A stretch of DNA of 30,181 bases. It comes from Paracoccaceae bacterium (GTDB taxonomy: Bacteria; Pseudomonadota; Alphaproteobacteria; Rhodobacterales; Rhodobacteraceae). Positions 1 through 6,120 of this stretch are shown in pieces (position 1 is the first letter of the stretch; the number at the start of each line of letters is the position of its first letter). The translations under genes and the position numbers were made by a program. Location: positions 1 through 30,181 of the forward strand of contig JALWJU010000385.1 in assembly GCA_026997055.1 (NCBI GenBank). The letters run 5' to 3'. Under the pieces are notes generated by a model. It searched no databases. It worked only from the letters and a program-made list of their open reading frames with translations, and was not told where the DNA came from.

Positions 1-12
1 CCGGAAAGCCGT

Positions 13-330
13 GTGGCCGAGTGGATCGAGGCCCTGTGCACGGAACTGGACCGCGCGGCTTCCACCCGTTGCTGGCCGACCGTGCGCGAGGTCGAGGCGG
101 CAGCCGGCAAGGCGCACCTGGCGCCGGGTCCGCGCGAGCAGGTGGCCGGCGACTGGTCGCTCGACGACGCGGCCATCACGGCGAGGCGCATCCGCAACCG
201 CGAGCCCTTTGCCGAGAATCACCTGCATGGCCGGATTGCCGACGAAATGCTGCGCCGCGGGCTGATCACGAGCGCCGAACTCGCGGAACTGCGCAGGATC
301 GTGGCCGCGCGGAAAGACCGCTGGAGGTGA
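13..330 (+). CDS. Small protein of unknown function
   Basis: 105 residues from a GTG start (VAEWIEALCTELDRA). I do not recognise the family. It is charged, probably helical, with no membrane segment or signal peptide. The C-terminal third (residues about 70-105, ending in a basic ARKDRWR tail) looks like a small helical domain. A GGAAAG four bases before the GTG could be its ribosome binding site. The frame is also open to the first base of the window, so a start further upstream cannot be excluded. Its stop lies inside the ribosome binding site of the DUF6362 gene, which starts 4 bases later, so the two are probably translationally coupled. Third codon positions are rich in G and C, supporting real coding. 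Context suggests a late-early phage gene. Confidence 0.6.
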   Translation: MAEWIEALCTELDRAASTRCWPTVREVEAAAGKAHLAPGPREQVAGDWSLDDAAITARRIRNREPFAENHLHGRIADEMLRRGLITSAELAELRRIVAARKDRWR

Positions 331-334
331 TGGT

Positions 335-763
335 ATGAGCGGGAAGGGGAACAGGCTCACCGCCTCGGAAATCGCCGACCGGATGGAGGACGCCGCCCGC
401 ACCCTGCGTCGCCTGCCCGACCCGCCGGGTTCCGGGCCGAAAGGCTATGGCCGCTCCTGGCCCGAATACGTGCAGGAGGCGAAACACGCCTATGGCTACC
501 ACGAGGCCCGCATGCGCGTGCGCCCGTCACCCCGCGACATCGCCCAGATGGAGGAATGCTTCGACTGGCTGCGGCTGGTTGCGCCCGAGGACGCCCGGAT
601 CATCTGGATGCGGGCCGAGGGCCGGCGCTGGCGCGAGGTGTGCGTCGAGGCCGGTTGCGTGCGCCAGACCGCCTGGCGGCGCTGGGTGGCGGCACTGGCG
701 ACGATCGCAAAGCGGTTGAATGCCGAAAAAACCAACGCAGCGAATTCCCGCCCTCGCGACTGA
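335..763 (+). CDS. DUF6362 family protein, putative phage regulator
   Basis: 142 residues. The pattern resembles the DUF6362 family found in alphaproteobacterial prophages: an N-terminal helix (SEIADRMEDAARTLRRLP), a middle segment with SWPEYVQEAKHAYG, then a conserved part around residues 70-130 (MEECFDWLRLVAPEDARIIWMRAEG, then WREVC, then RQTAWRRWVAALATIAKRLN). The last part reads like a sigma-region-4 or helix-turn-helix unit, with a recognition-helix-like RQTAWRRW. The GGAGG at 323-327 is a strong ribosome binding site for this ATG. The gene occupies the slot just before the late genes where other phages carry late-transcription regulators (Q, ArpU or RinA position). Regulation of late genes is inference from fold and position. 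The nearby palindrome array at 1011-1161 is a candidate target. Confidence 0.8.
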   Translation: MSGKGNRLTASEIADRMEDAARTLRRLPDPPGSGPKGYGRSWPEYVQEAKHAYGYHEARMRVRPSPRDIAQMEECFDWLRLVAPEDARIIWMRAEGRRWREVCVEAGCVRQTAWRRWVAALATIAKRLNAEKTNAANSRPRD

Positions 764-767
764 TTGC

Positions 768-804
768 GCCGGGCAATCCCGGGGGTTGCCGGGCTGTTCC
801 TTTT
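768..804 (+). terminator. Possible terminator after the DUF6362 gene
   Basis: Arms 768-776 and 786-794 pair at 8 of 9 positions around a 9-base GC-rich loop and are followed by TGTTCCTTTT. It lies 5 bases after the stop codon. The stem has one internal mismatch and the T tract is interrupted, so this is a weak call. The same stretch contains other GC-rich inverted segments. Confidence 0.3.
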
Positions 805-1010
805 CACCCGGCGCCGGGCGTGGTTTGCCCGGCAAAGCCCGTCGAACTTTGGGCGCGACATTTTCGGGTGTTTTGTGGCAGAAAACGGATAAGCTCGAAG
901 AAGCCTGCCCTCCTCAAGCCGCGCCTCCCCCCACCCTGGGTCCTCCCGGGCCGAGATCGTATACGGGGGGGCTTGGCGCGGCATTTCGCCAGCGACAGGG
1001 TGTTGTTTTG

Positions 1011-1161
1011 GGTGCGCAGTCTGGGTGCGCACCTGCCGATCCGTCCAAGAAAACAACGTATTTACCGAGGGTTGTGCGAATTCACCCAAGTGCGCACCTG
1101 CGCACCCGGGTGCGCACTCGGGTTCGCAGGTGCGCACCTCAAGCAGATCCGGGTGCGCACC
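1011..1161. promoter_or_regulatory. Array of palindromic GGTGCGCACC decamers (putative operator array)
   Basis: The 10-base perfect palindrome GGTGCGCACC occurs exactly at 1024-1033, 1129-1138 and 1152-1161. Degenerate copies sit at 1011-1020, 1089-1098, 1097-1106, 1109-1118 and 1121-1130. The five central copies start at 1089, 1097, 1109, 1121 and 1129, giving spacings of 8, 12, 12 and 8. The block 1089-1138 is therefore itself a 50-base inverted repeat, with 22 of 25 base pairs matching by hand alignment. It lies in a 490-base gap (764-1252) between the DUF6362 gene and the ParB/methylase gene, upstream of a terminator. It could be a cooperative binding array for a dimeric protein or an extruding hairpin. 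No clear sigma-70 promoter is visible near it. The rest of the gap (805-1010) holds nothing I can name. Confidence 0.75.
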
Positions 1162-1192
1162 CCAGCAGATACCGCCTCCCTGGCCTCAACTC

Positions 1193-1225
1193 CGGCCCCG
1201 CCATCGCGCGGGGCCGTTTTCTTTT
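1193..1225 (+). terminator. Intrinsic terminator upstream of the ParB/methylase gene
   Basis: A perfect 9-base-pair GC stem (arms 1193-1201 and 1208-1216) with a 6-base loop is followed by TTTTCTTTT. This is a textbook rho-independent terminator. It lies only 27 bases before the next start codon and downstream of the palindrome array. It therefore either ends the early transcript or is a conditional terminator read through by an antitermination or attenuation mechanism. The second option is inference from position. Confidence 0.8.
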
Positions 1226-1252
1226 GGCTCCAGGCAAACGCAAGGAAAGACC

Positions 1253-2521
1253 GTGAAGATCAGGATGACGCCGGTGGGCGACCTCACCCCCTATGCCGGG
1301 AACGCCCGCACCCACACCGATGCCCAGATCGCCCAGATCGCCGCGTCGATCGAGGAGTTCGGTTTTACCAACCCGATCCTTGCCGATAGCGAAGGCGTGA
1401 TCATCGCGGGCCACGGCAGGCTGCTGGCCGCCGAGAGGCTCGGCATGGACAAGGTGCCGGTCATCACGCTGGACCATCTCGACGAGGCCCAGCGCCGGGC
1501 TCTGGTGATCGCTGACAACAAGATCGCCGAGAATGCCGGCTGGGACGAGGATCTGCTGCGTTCAGAACTGGAAGCCCTGCAGGAGATGGATTTCGACCTA
1601 GACCTGGTAGGCTTTTCGGACGAGGAACTGGACGAGTTGCTTCACGGGTTGGGGGAAGACGACGAGCCTGAAGGCGACCTTGCCCCCGCCCCGGTGCCGG
1701 AACCACCGGAAGACCCGGTTACCCGCCCGGGCGATCTCTGGCTGCTTGGCAATCACCGCATTCTGTGCGGCGACAGTACGAATCTGAAGGACGTGGAGCG
1801 CCTTATGAACGGCAAGACCGCCGCGTTGTTCTCGACCGACCCGCCCTACCTGGTCGACTACACCGGCGCCGGTCGTCCGAATGACACGGGAAAGGACTGG
1901 TCCGACCTCTACCGCGAGGTCGACATCAAGGATGCCGAGGGCTTCCTGCGTGCCGTCTTCCGCAACGCGATCAAGGTTACCCGCAAGGATGCCGCCTGGT
2001 ATTGCTGGCACGCCCACAAGCGTGCAGCCCTGATCGAGGCGATCTGGACGGAACTCGGCATCCTCAACCACCAGCAGATCGTCTGGGTGAAGCCGGCGGC
2101 CATCCCCACCCACAGTTACTATCCCTGGCGGCACGAACCCTGTCTCATGGGCTGGCAGCAGGGCAACAAGCCGCCGCATCTGGGCGGCAACGACCACAAT
2201 GTCACCAGCGTGTGGGAACTGGACTGGGAGGGCGCGGCGCGGCCGGTCGGCGCCGAGCACCCCACCCAGAAACCGCTCGAGGTGTTCGCGATCCCCATGC
2301 GCCGGCACACGAAGAAGGGCGAGATCTGCTTCGAGCCGTTCTCGGGCTCGGGCTCGCAGATCGTAGCCGGCGAGGCGCTGGGGCGGAAGGTGTACGCGAT
2401 GGAACTGCAGCCGGCCTTCGTGGACGTGGCGATCAAGCGCTGGCAGGAGGCCACGGGGCGGCAGGCGGTGCTGGAGGAGACCGGCCAGACCTTTGCCGAT
2501 GTGGCCGACAACCCGCGCTGA
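1253..2521 (+). CDS. ParB-like domain / DPPY-type DNA methyltransferase fusion
   Basis: 422 residues. Residues about 1-130 form a ParB/sulfiredoxin-like N-terminal domain (LTPYAGNARTH, then VIIAGHGRLLAA at 49-60). Residues about 155-405 form a SAM-dependent DNA amino-methyltransferase. Its catalytic motif DPPY is at 196-199, HPTQKP at 336-341, and the SAM-binding FSGSG at 363-367, the beta-class order. It probably makes N6-adenine or N4-cytosine marks on phage DNA, protecting it from host restriction. The specificity cannot be read from sequence. The frame is open upstream to 1025, but that extension would run through the palindrome array and terminator. I chose GTG 1253 because AAGGAA lies just before it and the homologous domain begins there. 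ATG 1265 is an alternative. It is followed 4 bases later by the C5 methyltransferase. Confidence 0.9.
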   Translation: MKIRMTPVGDLTPYAGNARTHTDAQIAQIAASIEEFGFTNPILADSEGVIIAGHGRLLAAERLGMDKVPVITLDHLDEAQRRALVIADNKIAENAGWDEDLLRSELEALQEMDFDLDLVGFSDEELDELLHGLGEDDEPEGDLAPAPVPEPPEDPVTRPGDLWLLGNHRILCGDSTNLKDVERLMNGKTAALFSTDPPYLVDYTGAGRPNDTGKDWSDLYREVDIKDAEGFLRAVFRNAIKVTRKDAAWYCWHAHKRAALIEAIWTELGILNHQQIVWVKPAAIPTHSYYPWRHEPCLMGWQQGNKPPHLGGNDHNVTSVWELDWEGAARPVGAEHPTQKPLEVFAIPMRRHTKKGEICFEPFSGSGSQIVAGEALGRKVYAMELQPAFVDVAIKRWQEATGRQAVLEETGQTFADVADNPR

Positions 2522-2525
2522 GGCA

Positions 2526-3551
2526 ATGGATGGCGTGGCTCTACCTTCCCCCGGCCTGCCTGCCGGAACAGACGACGCATGCCTCTTCGGCCTGTCGCTG
2601 TGCTCCGGCGCCGGCGGGCTGGAACTCGGCCTGCACATCGCTTGTCCCGAATACCGAACTGTGGGTTACGTCGAGCGGGACGCCTATGCCGCGGCCATCC
2701 TCGTGGCGCGGATGGAAGACAAGGCCCTGGCGCAGGCGCCTCTCTGGGACGATGTTGCCACATTCGACGGCCGCCCGTGGCGTGGAGCGGTGGACATTGT
2801 CACTGCGGGCTATCCGTGCCAACCGTTCAGTTTGGCGGGCAAGCGAAAGGGCGCGAGTGACCCCCGCCACCTCTGGCCCCACGTCGCGCGCATCATCGGG
2901 GAATGCGCGCCGCCCTTCGTCTTCCTCGAGAATGTCGCCCATCATCTCCGCCTCGGCTTTCCCGAGGTCGCCCGAGGACTGGTCGGCATGGGCTACAGAC
3001 TTGCGGCGGGCCTCTTCACGGCGGCGGAAGTCGGCGCGCCCCACAAGCGCGAACGGCTGTTCGTCCTTGCCCAGCGGGAAGGCGACCACCTGGCCGACCC
3101 CGCGCGCATGCTCGGGGAAGAGGTCGAGCGGGGGCAACCGGACGGAGATGCTGCGCCGCTGGCCCACCCCGATGGCCAGCGACGGCAACAAGCCCAGCGC
3201 GGGCAACCGCAAGTCTGCCGACCTGACGCACGCCAGCCGGATGTGGCCGACCCCGGCGGCACGCGATGCCAAGGGCGCGAACAGCCAGGCGCATGTCGAG
3301 AAGAACGGCACGGGGCGGCGGCACATGGATCAGCTGGCGAACTTCACCGTGCATTCCCCCCTGGTCCCGGGGACGCCGGCGCCTGGCGGGACTATCTCCG
3401 ACATGCCCCGCACCTTGAACCCAGCCTTCGTCGAAGCGCTGATGGGCTGGCCCACCGCGTGGACCGCCTTCGCCTCTGTGGCAACGGCGTGGTCCCCCTG
3501 GTTGCGGCGCATGCGGTTCGAGTTCTGGCGGCTCAGTTGTGCGATGGGTGA
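2526..3551 (+). CDS. DNA (cytosine-5) methyltransferase
   Basis: 341 residues in this frame. C5-methyltransferase motifs are in order: motif I LCSGAGGLELGL at 25-36, the catalytic PCQPFS with Cys98, ENV at 135-137, RERLFV near 175-180, and a motif-X-like GNGVVP at 319-324. It transfers a methyl group from SAM to cytosine C5 and most likely works with the preceding methylase to mask phage DNA. No endonuclease gene is adjacent. The region between motif VIII and motif X (about residues 185-310) is poor and repetitive (LADP, LAHP, VADP). In the alternative frame the same DNA encodes a recognisable methylase segment (see 3088-3567), so the C-terminus is uncertain. The real product could be a frameshift fusion or two alternative products. 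ATG 2526 is chosen because the upstream part of the frame lies inside the preceding gene. Confidence 0.85.
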   Translation: MDGVALPSPGLPAGTDDACLFGLSLCSGAGGLELGLHIACPEYRTVGYVERDAYAAAILVARMEDKALAQAPLWDDVATFDGRPWRGAVDIVTAGYPCQPFSLAGKRKGASDPRHLWPHVARIIGECAPPFVFLENVAHHLRLGFPEVARGLVGMGYRLAAGLFTAAEVGAPHKRERLFVLAQREGDHLADPARMLGEEVERGQPDGDAAPLAHPDGQRRQQAQRGQPQVCRPDARQPDVADPGGTRCQGREQPGACREERHGAAAHGSAGELHRAFPPGPGDAGAWRDYLRHAPHLEPSLRRSADGLAHRVDRLRLCGNGVVPLVAAHAVRVLAAQLCDG

Positions 3552-3567
3552 AGGAACCGGACAATGA
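3088..3567 (+). other. Alternative-frame WPTP-type methylase C-terminus
   Basis: One base forward of the methyltransferase frame, this DNA reads as three WPTP units (Trp codons at 3091, 3160 and 3244), then ARDAKGANS, GRRHMDQLANF and TLNPAFVEALMGWPTAW. From memory, this is the C-terminal target-recognition region of another group of phage C5 methylases. Over 3172-3354, 55 of 61 third positions are G or C in this frame, against 33 of 61 in the methylase frame, by hand count. Its stop TGA (3565-3567) overlaps the next ATG as ATGA, a normal coupled junction. This frame therefore looks protein-coding although it has no start of its own. It might be reached by a +1 shift, perhaps near the GGGG (3114-3117) or GGGGG (3130-3134) runs. 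A sequencing or mutational frameshift is the simpler explanation. Confidence 0.6.
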
Positions 3568-4067
3568 AGAACAGCTGGACAATCCACGAGGTCACCCGCG
3601 CCTGCGGGGTGACGCGGGACGAGCTGAACCAGTGGATATCGCGCGGGGTCTTCCGACCCAGCGAGCCGACCCGCCGGGGCACGTGGCGGCGGTTCGACTG
3701 CTGCGATCTGGCGTGCCTGTCGACAATGGCGGCGCTGCGCAGGATGGATCTGTCGGTCTCAGCGGCGGGGCGTATCGCTGCGGATCTTCGCGCTGCCCTT
3801 ACCCGAATGGACAAGATCAGGGAACCGCAGGGCCTGTTCATCATCGCCACCGATCCCTGGGACGCGGAGGCCCGCGAACCCGCCCGGCTGACGCACAGAG
3901 CGGAACTGACGACGGAGATGTTGACGGCGGCAGCTGCCGTCATGGTGGACGTGGCGAAGGTCTATCGGGATGCCCGCGCGGCGATCTCGGGGCGGCCGGC
4001 GAGGAACCGGGCCGACGTGGCCTGTGTGCGCCCGACAGGCGCGACAACGAAAGACGCCGCCCCATGA
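3564..4067 (+). CDS. MerR-like helix-turn-helix protein
   Basis: 167 residues. Residues about 5-65 resemble a MerR-type winged helix (WTIHEVTRACGVTRDELNQW, then RRGTWRRFDCCDLACLSTMAALRRM), with the wing-like RRFDCCDL and an arginine-rich hinge. The remaining part is probably helical and has no obvious effector domain. The C-terminal tail is basic and likely disordered. It probably binds phage DNA, either as a regulator of the late region or as a packaging-linked protein. The target is unknown. Its ATG overlaps the stop of the alternative frame of the methyltransferase gene (ATGA), and GAAGGAA about 10 bases upstream can serve as its ribosome binding site. It ends 52 bases before the convergent minus-strand gene at 4120. 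Confidence 0.75.
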   Translation: MKNSWTIHEVTRACGVTRDELNQWISRGVFRPSEPTRRGTWRRFDCCDLACLSTMAALRRMDLSVSAAGRIAADLRAALTRMDKIREPQGLFIIATDPWDAEAREPARLTHRAELTTEMLTAAAAVMVDVAKVYRDARAAISGRPARNRADVACVRPTGATTKDAAP

Positions 4068-4119
4068 GGGGCAACGCAAGGGTCCGGGCCTCGTGTGGGC
4101 GCCTGTGGCGGCCAGTGCC

Positions 4120-4317
4120 TCAGCCGCGATCGGGGATGTTGTCGATGGCCTCGATCATCGCTTCCAGCATGGCTCGCTGGGCGGTGGCCTCGTTCTCGGT
4201 CTGCAGCCAGCCCGCGCTGATCTTGACGAGGTCCAAGAGGGCAGCCTGGTCGCCCTCGCGCAAGGCCTCGGCGGCGGCGGTCATCAGGTCGGTGACGGTG
4301 TGGATCTGGGCGTGCAT
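4120..4317 (-). CDS. Small acidic helical protein of unknown function
   Basis: 65 residues (MHAQIHTVTDLMTAAAEALREG, then DLVKISAGWLQTENEATAQRAM, ending DNIPDRG). I recognise no family. It looks all-helical, acidic and soluble. A GTG at 4353 would add 12 residues. I chose ATG 4317 because a CGGAGAC ribosome binding site sits just upstream, in exactly the same arrangement as for the gene starting at 5446. The two genes share a leader and an upstream repeat (4379-4406 and 5510-5537). This gene runs against the phage structural genes and is probably an independently expressed cargo gene. Confidence 0.6.
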   Translation of the reverse strand: MHAQIHTVTDLMTAAAEALREGDQAALLDLVKISAGWLQTENEATAQRAMLEAMIEAIDNIPDRG

Positions 4318-4378
4318 GGGGGCGGTCTCCGTGGTGTGTCGTTTCGTGTCCACAGGATTGATCGACCGCGCGCGTCAC

Positions 4379-4406
4379 TCCACTATAATCGCAGCAATAT
4401 CATGGC
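4379..4406 (-). promoter_or_regulatory. Duplicated upstream element, copy 1
   Basis: A 28-base element identical at 27 of 28 positions to 5510-5537. Each copy lies 62-64 bases upstream of the ATG of a minus-strand gene. Read on the minus strand it contains GATTATAGTGGA, with TATAGT as a possible -10 hexamer. The outer part is a weak dyad (CCA-N2-ATA-N-T mirrored, 7 of 13 pairs). No matching -35 hexamer is conserved between the copies, so it may be an operator or the site of a dedicated activator rather than a plain sigma-70 promoter. Confidence 0.6.
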
Positions 4407-4455
4407 TTTATCAAAGGGCTGTCGATTACAATCGACCCGATCCTGCACCGGGCAG

Positions 4456-4974
4456 TCAGCCCGCGATCCGATAGAACCGGCCCCTTTCGGCATCGGCCTC
4501 GGTCACCACGTTCAGCCCCAGCCGCTTGCGGAGCTGGCCCGAGATGACGCCACGCGCCGTGTGTTTCTTCCAGCCGGTCGCGGCGACGATCTCGTCGAGG
4601 GTGGCGCCATCCTTCGTGCGCAGCATCTCGACCAACATCGCCTGCTTGGTGCCCTTGCGCCGGGCCGGGCGTTCCGGCGCCGGTTCGGAAGCAGGCTCAG
4701 GCCGGGGCGGGTCGATCTCGACGCCGATTGCCTCGAGCCCAGCATCGGTGATGGCGAGCGTGGCAAAGCTCCCGTCCTGCCGCTGGCGCCAGAGAGCGCC
4801 GCGCTTGCGGGGATCGGCATCGACCTCGGTCAGCAGGCCGCGCTCGATCAGCGGCGCGACCACCTTCTTCGCAGCCGCCCCACGCAGGCGGCCCGGCAGG
4901 GGAAGGGCAATGCGGTCATCGCGCCGGGAGGCGCGCGAGAGGATCAGGGATTGGGTTTCGGTGAGTTCGGGCAT
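4456..4974 (-). CDS. DUF3489 domain protein
   Basis: 172 residues. Residues about 110-170 match the DUF3489 pattern (TKQAMLVEMLRTKDGATLDEI, then VAATGWKKHTARGVISGQLRKRLG, ending GRFYRIAG). This is a winged-helix-like unit common in alphaproteobacterial phages and plasmids. The N-terminal 70 residues (LTETQSLILSRASRR, then KKVVAPLIERGLLTEV) look like a second helix-turn-helix-type domain. A Pro/Glu/Arg-rich linker joins them. A DNA-binding role is likely but unproven. The frame extends upstream to 5106. I chose ATG 4974 because GGAGG lies 5 bases before it and the conserved part starts here. ATG 4977 is also possible. It lies 91 bases downstream of the minus-strand gene at 5066-5446 and may share its transcript. 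Confidence 0.8.
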   Translation of the reverse strand: MPELTETQSLILSRASRRDDRIALPLPGRLRGAAAKKVVAPLIERGLLTEVDADPRKRGALWRQRQDGSFATLAITDAGLEAIGVEIDPPRPEPASEPAPERPARRKGTKQAMLVEMLRTKDGATLDEIVAATGWKKHTARGVISGQLRKRLGLNVVTEADAERGRFYRIAG

Positions 4975-5065
4975 CATGACCTCCGGGTTTTCGGGCGCGC
5001 GGAATGCGGGCCCTTCCACCGCCTGAAGCCCCGCACCTGGCGGGGCGAGGTCGGGGTCGCCGGGT

Positions 5066-5446
5066 TCAGTTGCAGGCTTCGGACTCGATCTCGGCGTGCA
5101 TCGCAAGGCCGGTCAGACAGGGAAGACCAGCAGGAATGCCGGTTCGCCGGCTGGTGCGGCGGCTGATGCTCCATTTCATCCACCGCGCAGTTGCGGCCGT
5201 GATTGCCTCTGCAAGTGCCCGCCCGACCGCCATCTCGTTCGCTACATCGTCGGCGAAGTGGCGTCCGTGCCGGGAATCGAGGAAGGCCCTGACAGCAGCG
5301 GCACCGAGCCCGGTCGCCTCGCCGATGGCCGCGAAGGCAAGGTCCCATGCCGTGCCCGTATCTACCGGCGTGGGGGTTTCCAGGCGCGACATGGTTCCCC
5401 AGAAGCCCCAGGTTTCGTTCTCGGTGGGCAGGATGGTGGCGATCAT
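5066..5446 (-). CDS. Small protein of unknown function
   Basis: 126 residues (MIATILPTENETWGFWGTM at the N-terminus). The middle part (AWDLAFAAIGEATGLGAAAV, RAFLDSRHGRHFADDVANEM) reads like a small helical protein common in alphaproteobacterial phages and plasmids, often encoded near other short accessory genes. I cannot assign a function. There is no membrane segment. The C-terminus is basic, then ends AEIESEACN. The start is supported by CGGAGAC upstream and by homology of its leader with that of the gene at 4317. Element copy 2 (5510-5537) lies 64 bases upstream. The gene is divergent from the terminase small subunit gene, with 134 bases between them. Confidence 0.7.
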   Translation of the reverse strand: MIATILPTENETWGFWGTMSRLETPTPVDTGTAWDLAFAAIGEATGLGAAAVRAFLDSRHGRHFADDVANEMAVGRALAEAITAATARWMKWSISRRTSRRTGIPAGLPCLTGLAMHAEIESEACN

Positions 5447-5509
5447 GGGCGCGTCTCCGGTTCTTGTGTCGTTTTCGTGCAGACAGATTCGCGTAACCGG
5501 CCGCCGTTA

Positions 5510-5537
5510 TCCAGTATAATCGCAGCAATATCATGGC
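5510..5537 (-). promoter_or_regulatory. Duplicated upstream element, copy 2
   Basis: This differs from copy 1 (4379-4406) at one base. On the minus strand it ends in GATTATACTGGA, with TATACT a candidate -10, and it precedes the 5446 gene by 64 bases. The leader between element and start also resembles that of the 4317 gene: both contain CACGAAA(A)CGACAC and CGGAGAC. On the plus strand the same bases include a perfect TATAAT (5515-5520), so it might also serve the terminase genes. However, copy 1 has no plus-strand gene behind it. Confidence 0.6.
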
Positions 5538-5580
5538 GTTGTAGGCCACCGCCGGATTGCATGATGATCGGAGGAGTCCC

Positions 5581-6120
5581 ATGGGCCTGTCCCGCCGCGC
5601 CTATGCCCGCCACCGCGGCGTTGCCGAAAGCGCCGTCCGCAAGGCCATCGCCGCGGGCCGGATCAAGCTGGAGAAGGACGGCACCATCGACCCGGTGAAG
5701 GCCGACCTGCAGTGGGAGGCACAGACCGACCCGATGAAGCGGCACGTGTCGGGCAAGCCCGTCCCCCGCGCGGCCATCAAGGCGGTCGATGACACCCTGC
5801 GCGAGGCCGGCACCACGGCCCCGGGCGGGGAGATGTCGTTTTTGCGCGCCCGCATGGCCAATGAGGTGCTGAAGGCCCAGACCGCTCGGCTGCGCCTGCA
5901 AAAGATGAAAGGCGAGTTGGTCGATCGCGCCAAGGCCACGTCCCTTGTCTTCGATCTCGCCCGGCGCGAGCGCGACGCCTGGATGAACTGGCCGCCCCGG
6001 GTTGCCGCCGACATGGCGGCGGAACTCGGGGTCGATGCCCATCTGATGGAGCAGGTGCTGGAGCACCACCTCCGCCGGCACCTCGCGGAGCTGGCGGAGA
6101 TCGAGATTGAGCTCGGATGA
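5581..6120 (+). CDS. Phage terminase small subunit (Nu1-like)
   Basis: 179 residues. The N-terminus (LSRRAYARHRGVAESAVRKA, then IAAGRI) is a winged-helix DNA-binding unit like that of lambda gpNu1 and of the alphaproteobacterial proteins once named 'elements of external origin'. The middle region (residues about 85-125) is a charged helix (RARMANEVLKAQTARLRLQK). The C-terminus (HLMEQVLEHHLRRHLAELAE) probably contacts the large subunit. It recognises phage DNA at the packaging site and recruits the motor. A GGAGGAG four bases before ATG 5581 fixes the start, and an ATG at 5557 in the same frame has no such site. It overlaps the large subunit gene by 14 bases. Confidence 0.85.
   Translation: MGLSRRAYARHRGVAESAVRKAIAAGRIKLEKDGTIDPVKADLQWEAQTDPMKRHVSGKPVPRAAIKAVDDTLREAGTTAPGGEMSFLRARMANEVLKAQTARLRLQKMKGELVDRAKATSLVFDLARRERDAWMNWPPRVAADMAAELGVDAHLMEQVLEHHLRRHLAELAEIEIELG

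Noticed and set aside
496..1137. 213-residue minus-strand open frame covering the palindrome array
   Set aside because: It overlaps the DUF6362 gene, has mixed composition and no family resemblance, and no ribosome binding site was seen.
1011..1161. CRISPR array reading of the decamer repeats
   Set aside because: The units are 10 bases, overlapping or 8-12 bases apart, and palindromic, with no unique spacers of CRISPR size and no cas genes.
1025..1252. N-terminal extension of the ParB/methylase gene from ATG 1025
   Set aside because: It would translate the palindrome array and the intrinsic terminator, has no homologous domain, and a well-placed ribosome binding site precedes GTG 1253.
5515..5520. 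Plus-strand TATAAT as the promoter of the terminase genes
   Set aside because: No fitting -35 hexamer lies 16-18 bases upstream, and the identical copy at 4384-4389 has no plus-strand gene behind it. The shared distance to minus-strand starts fits better.
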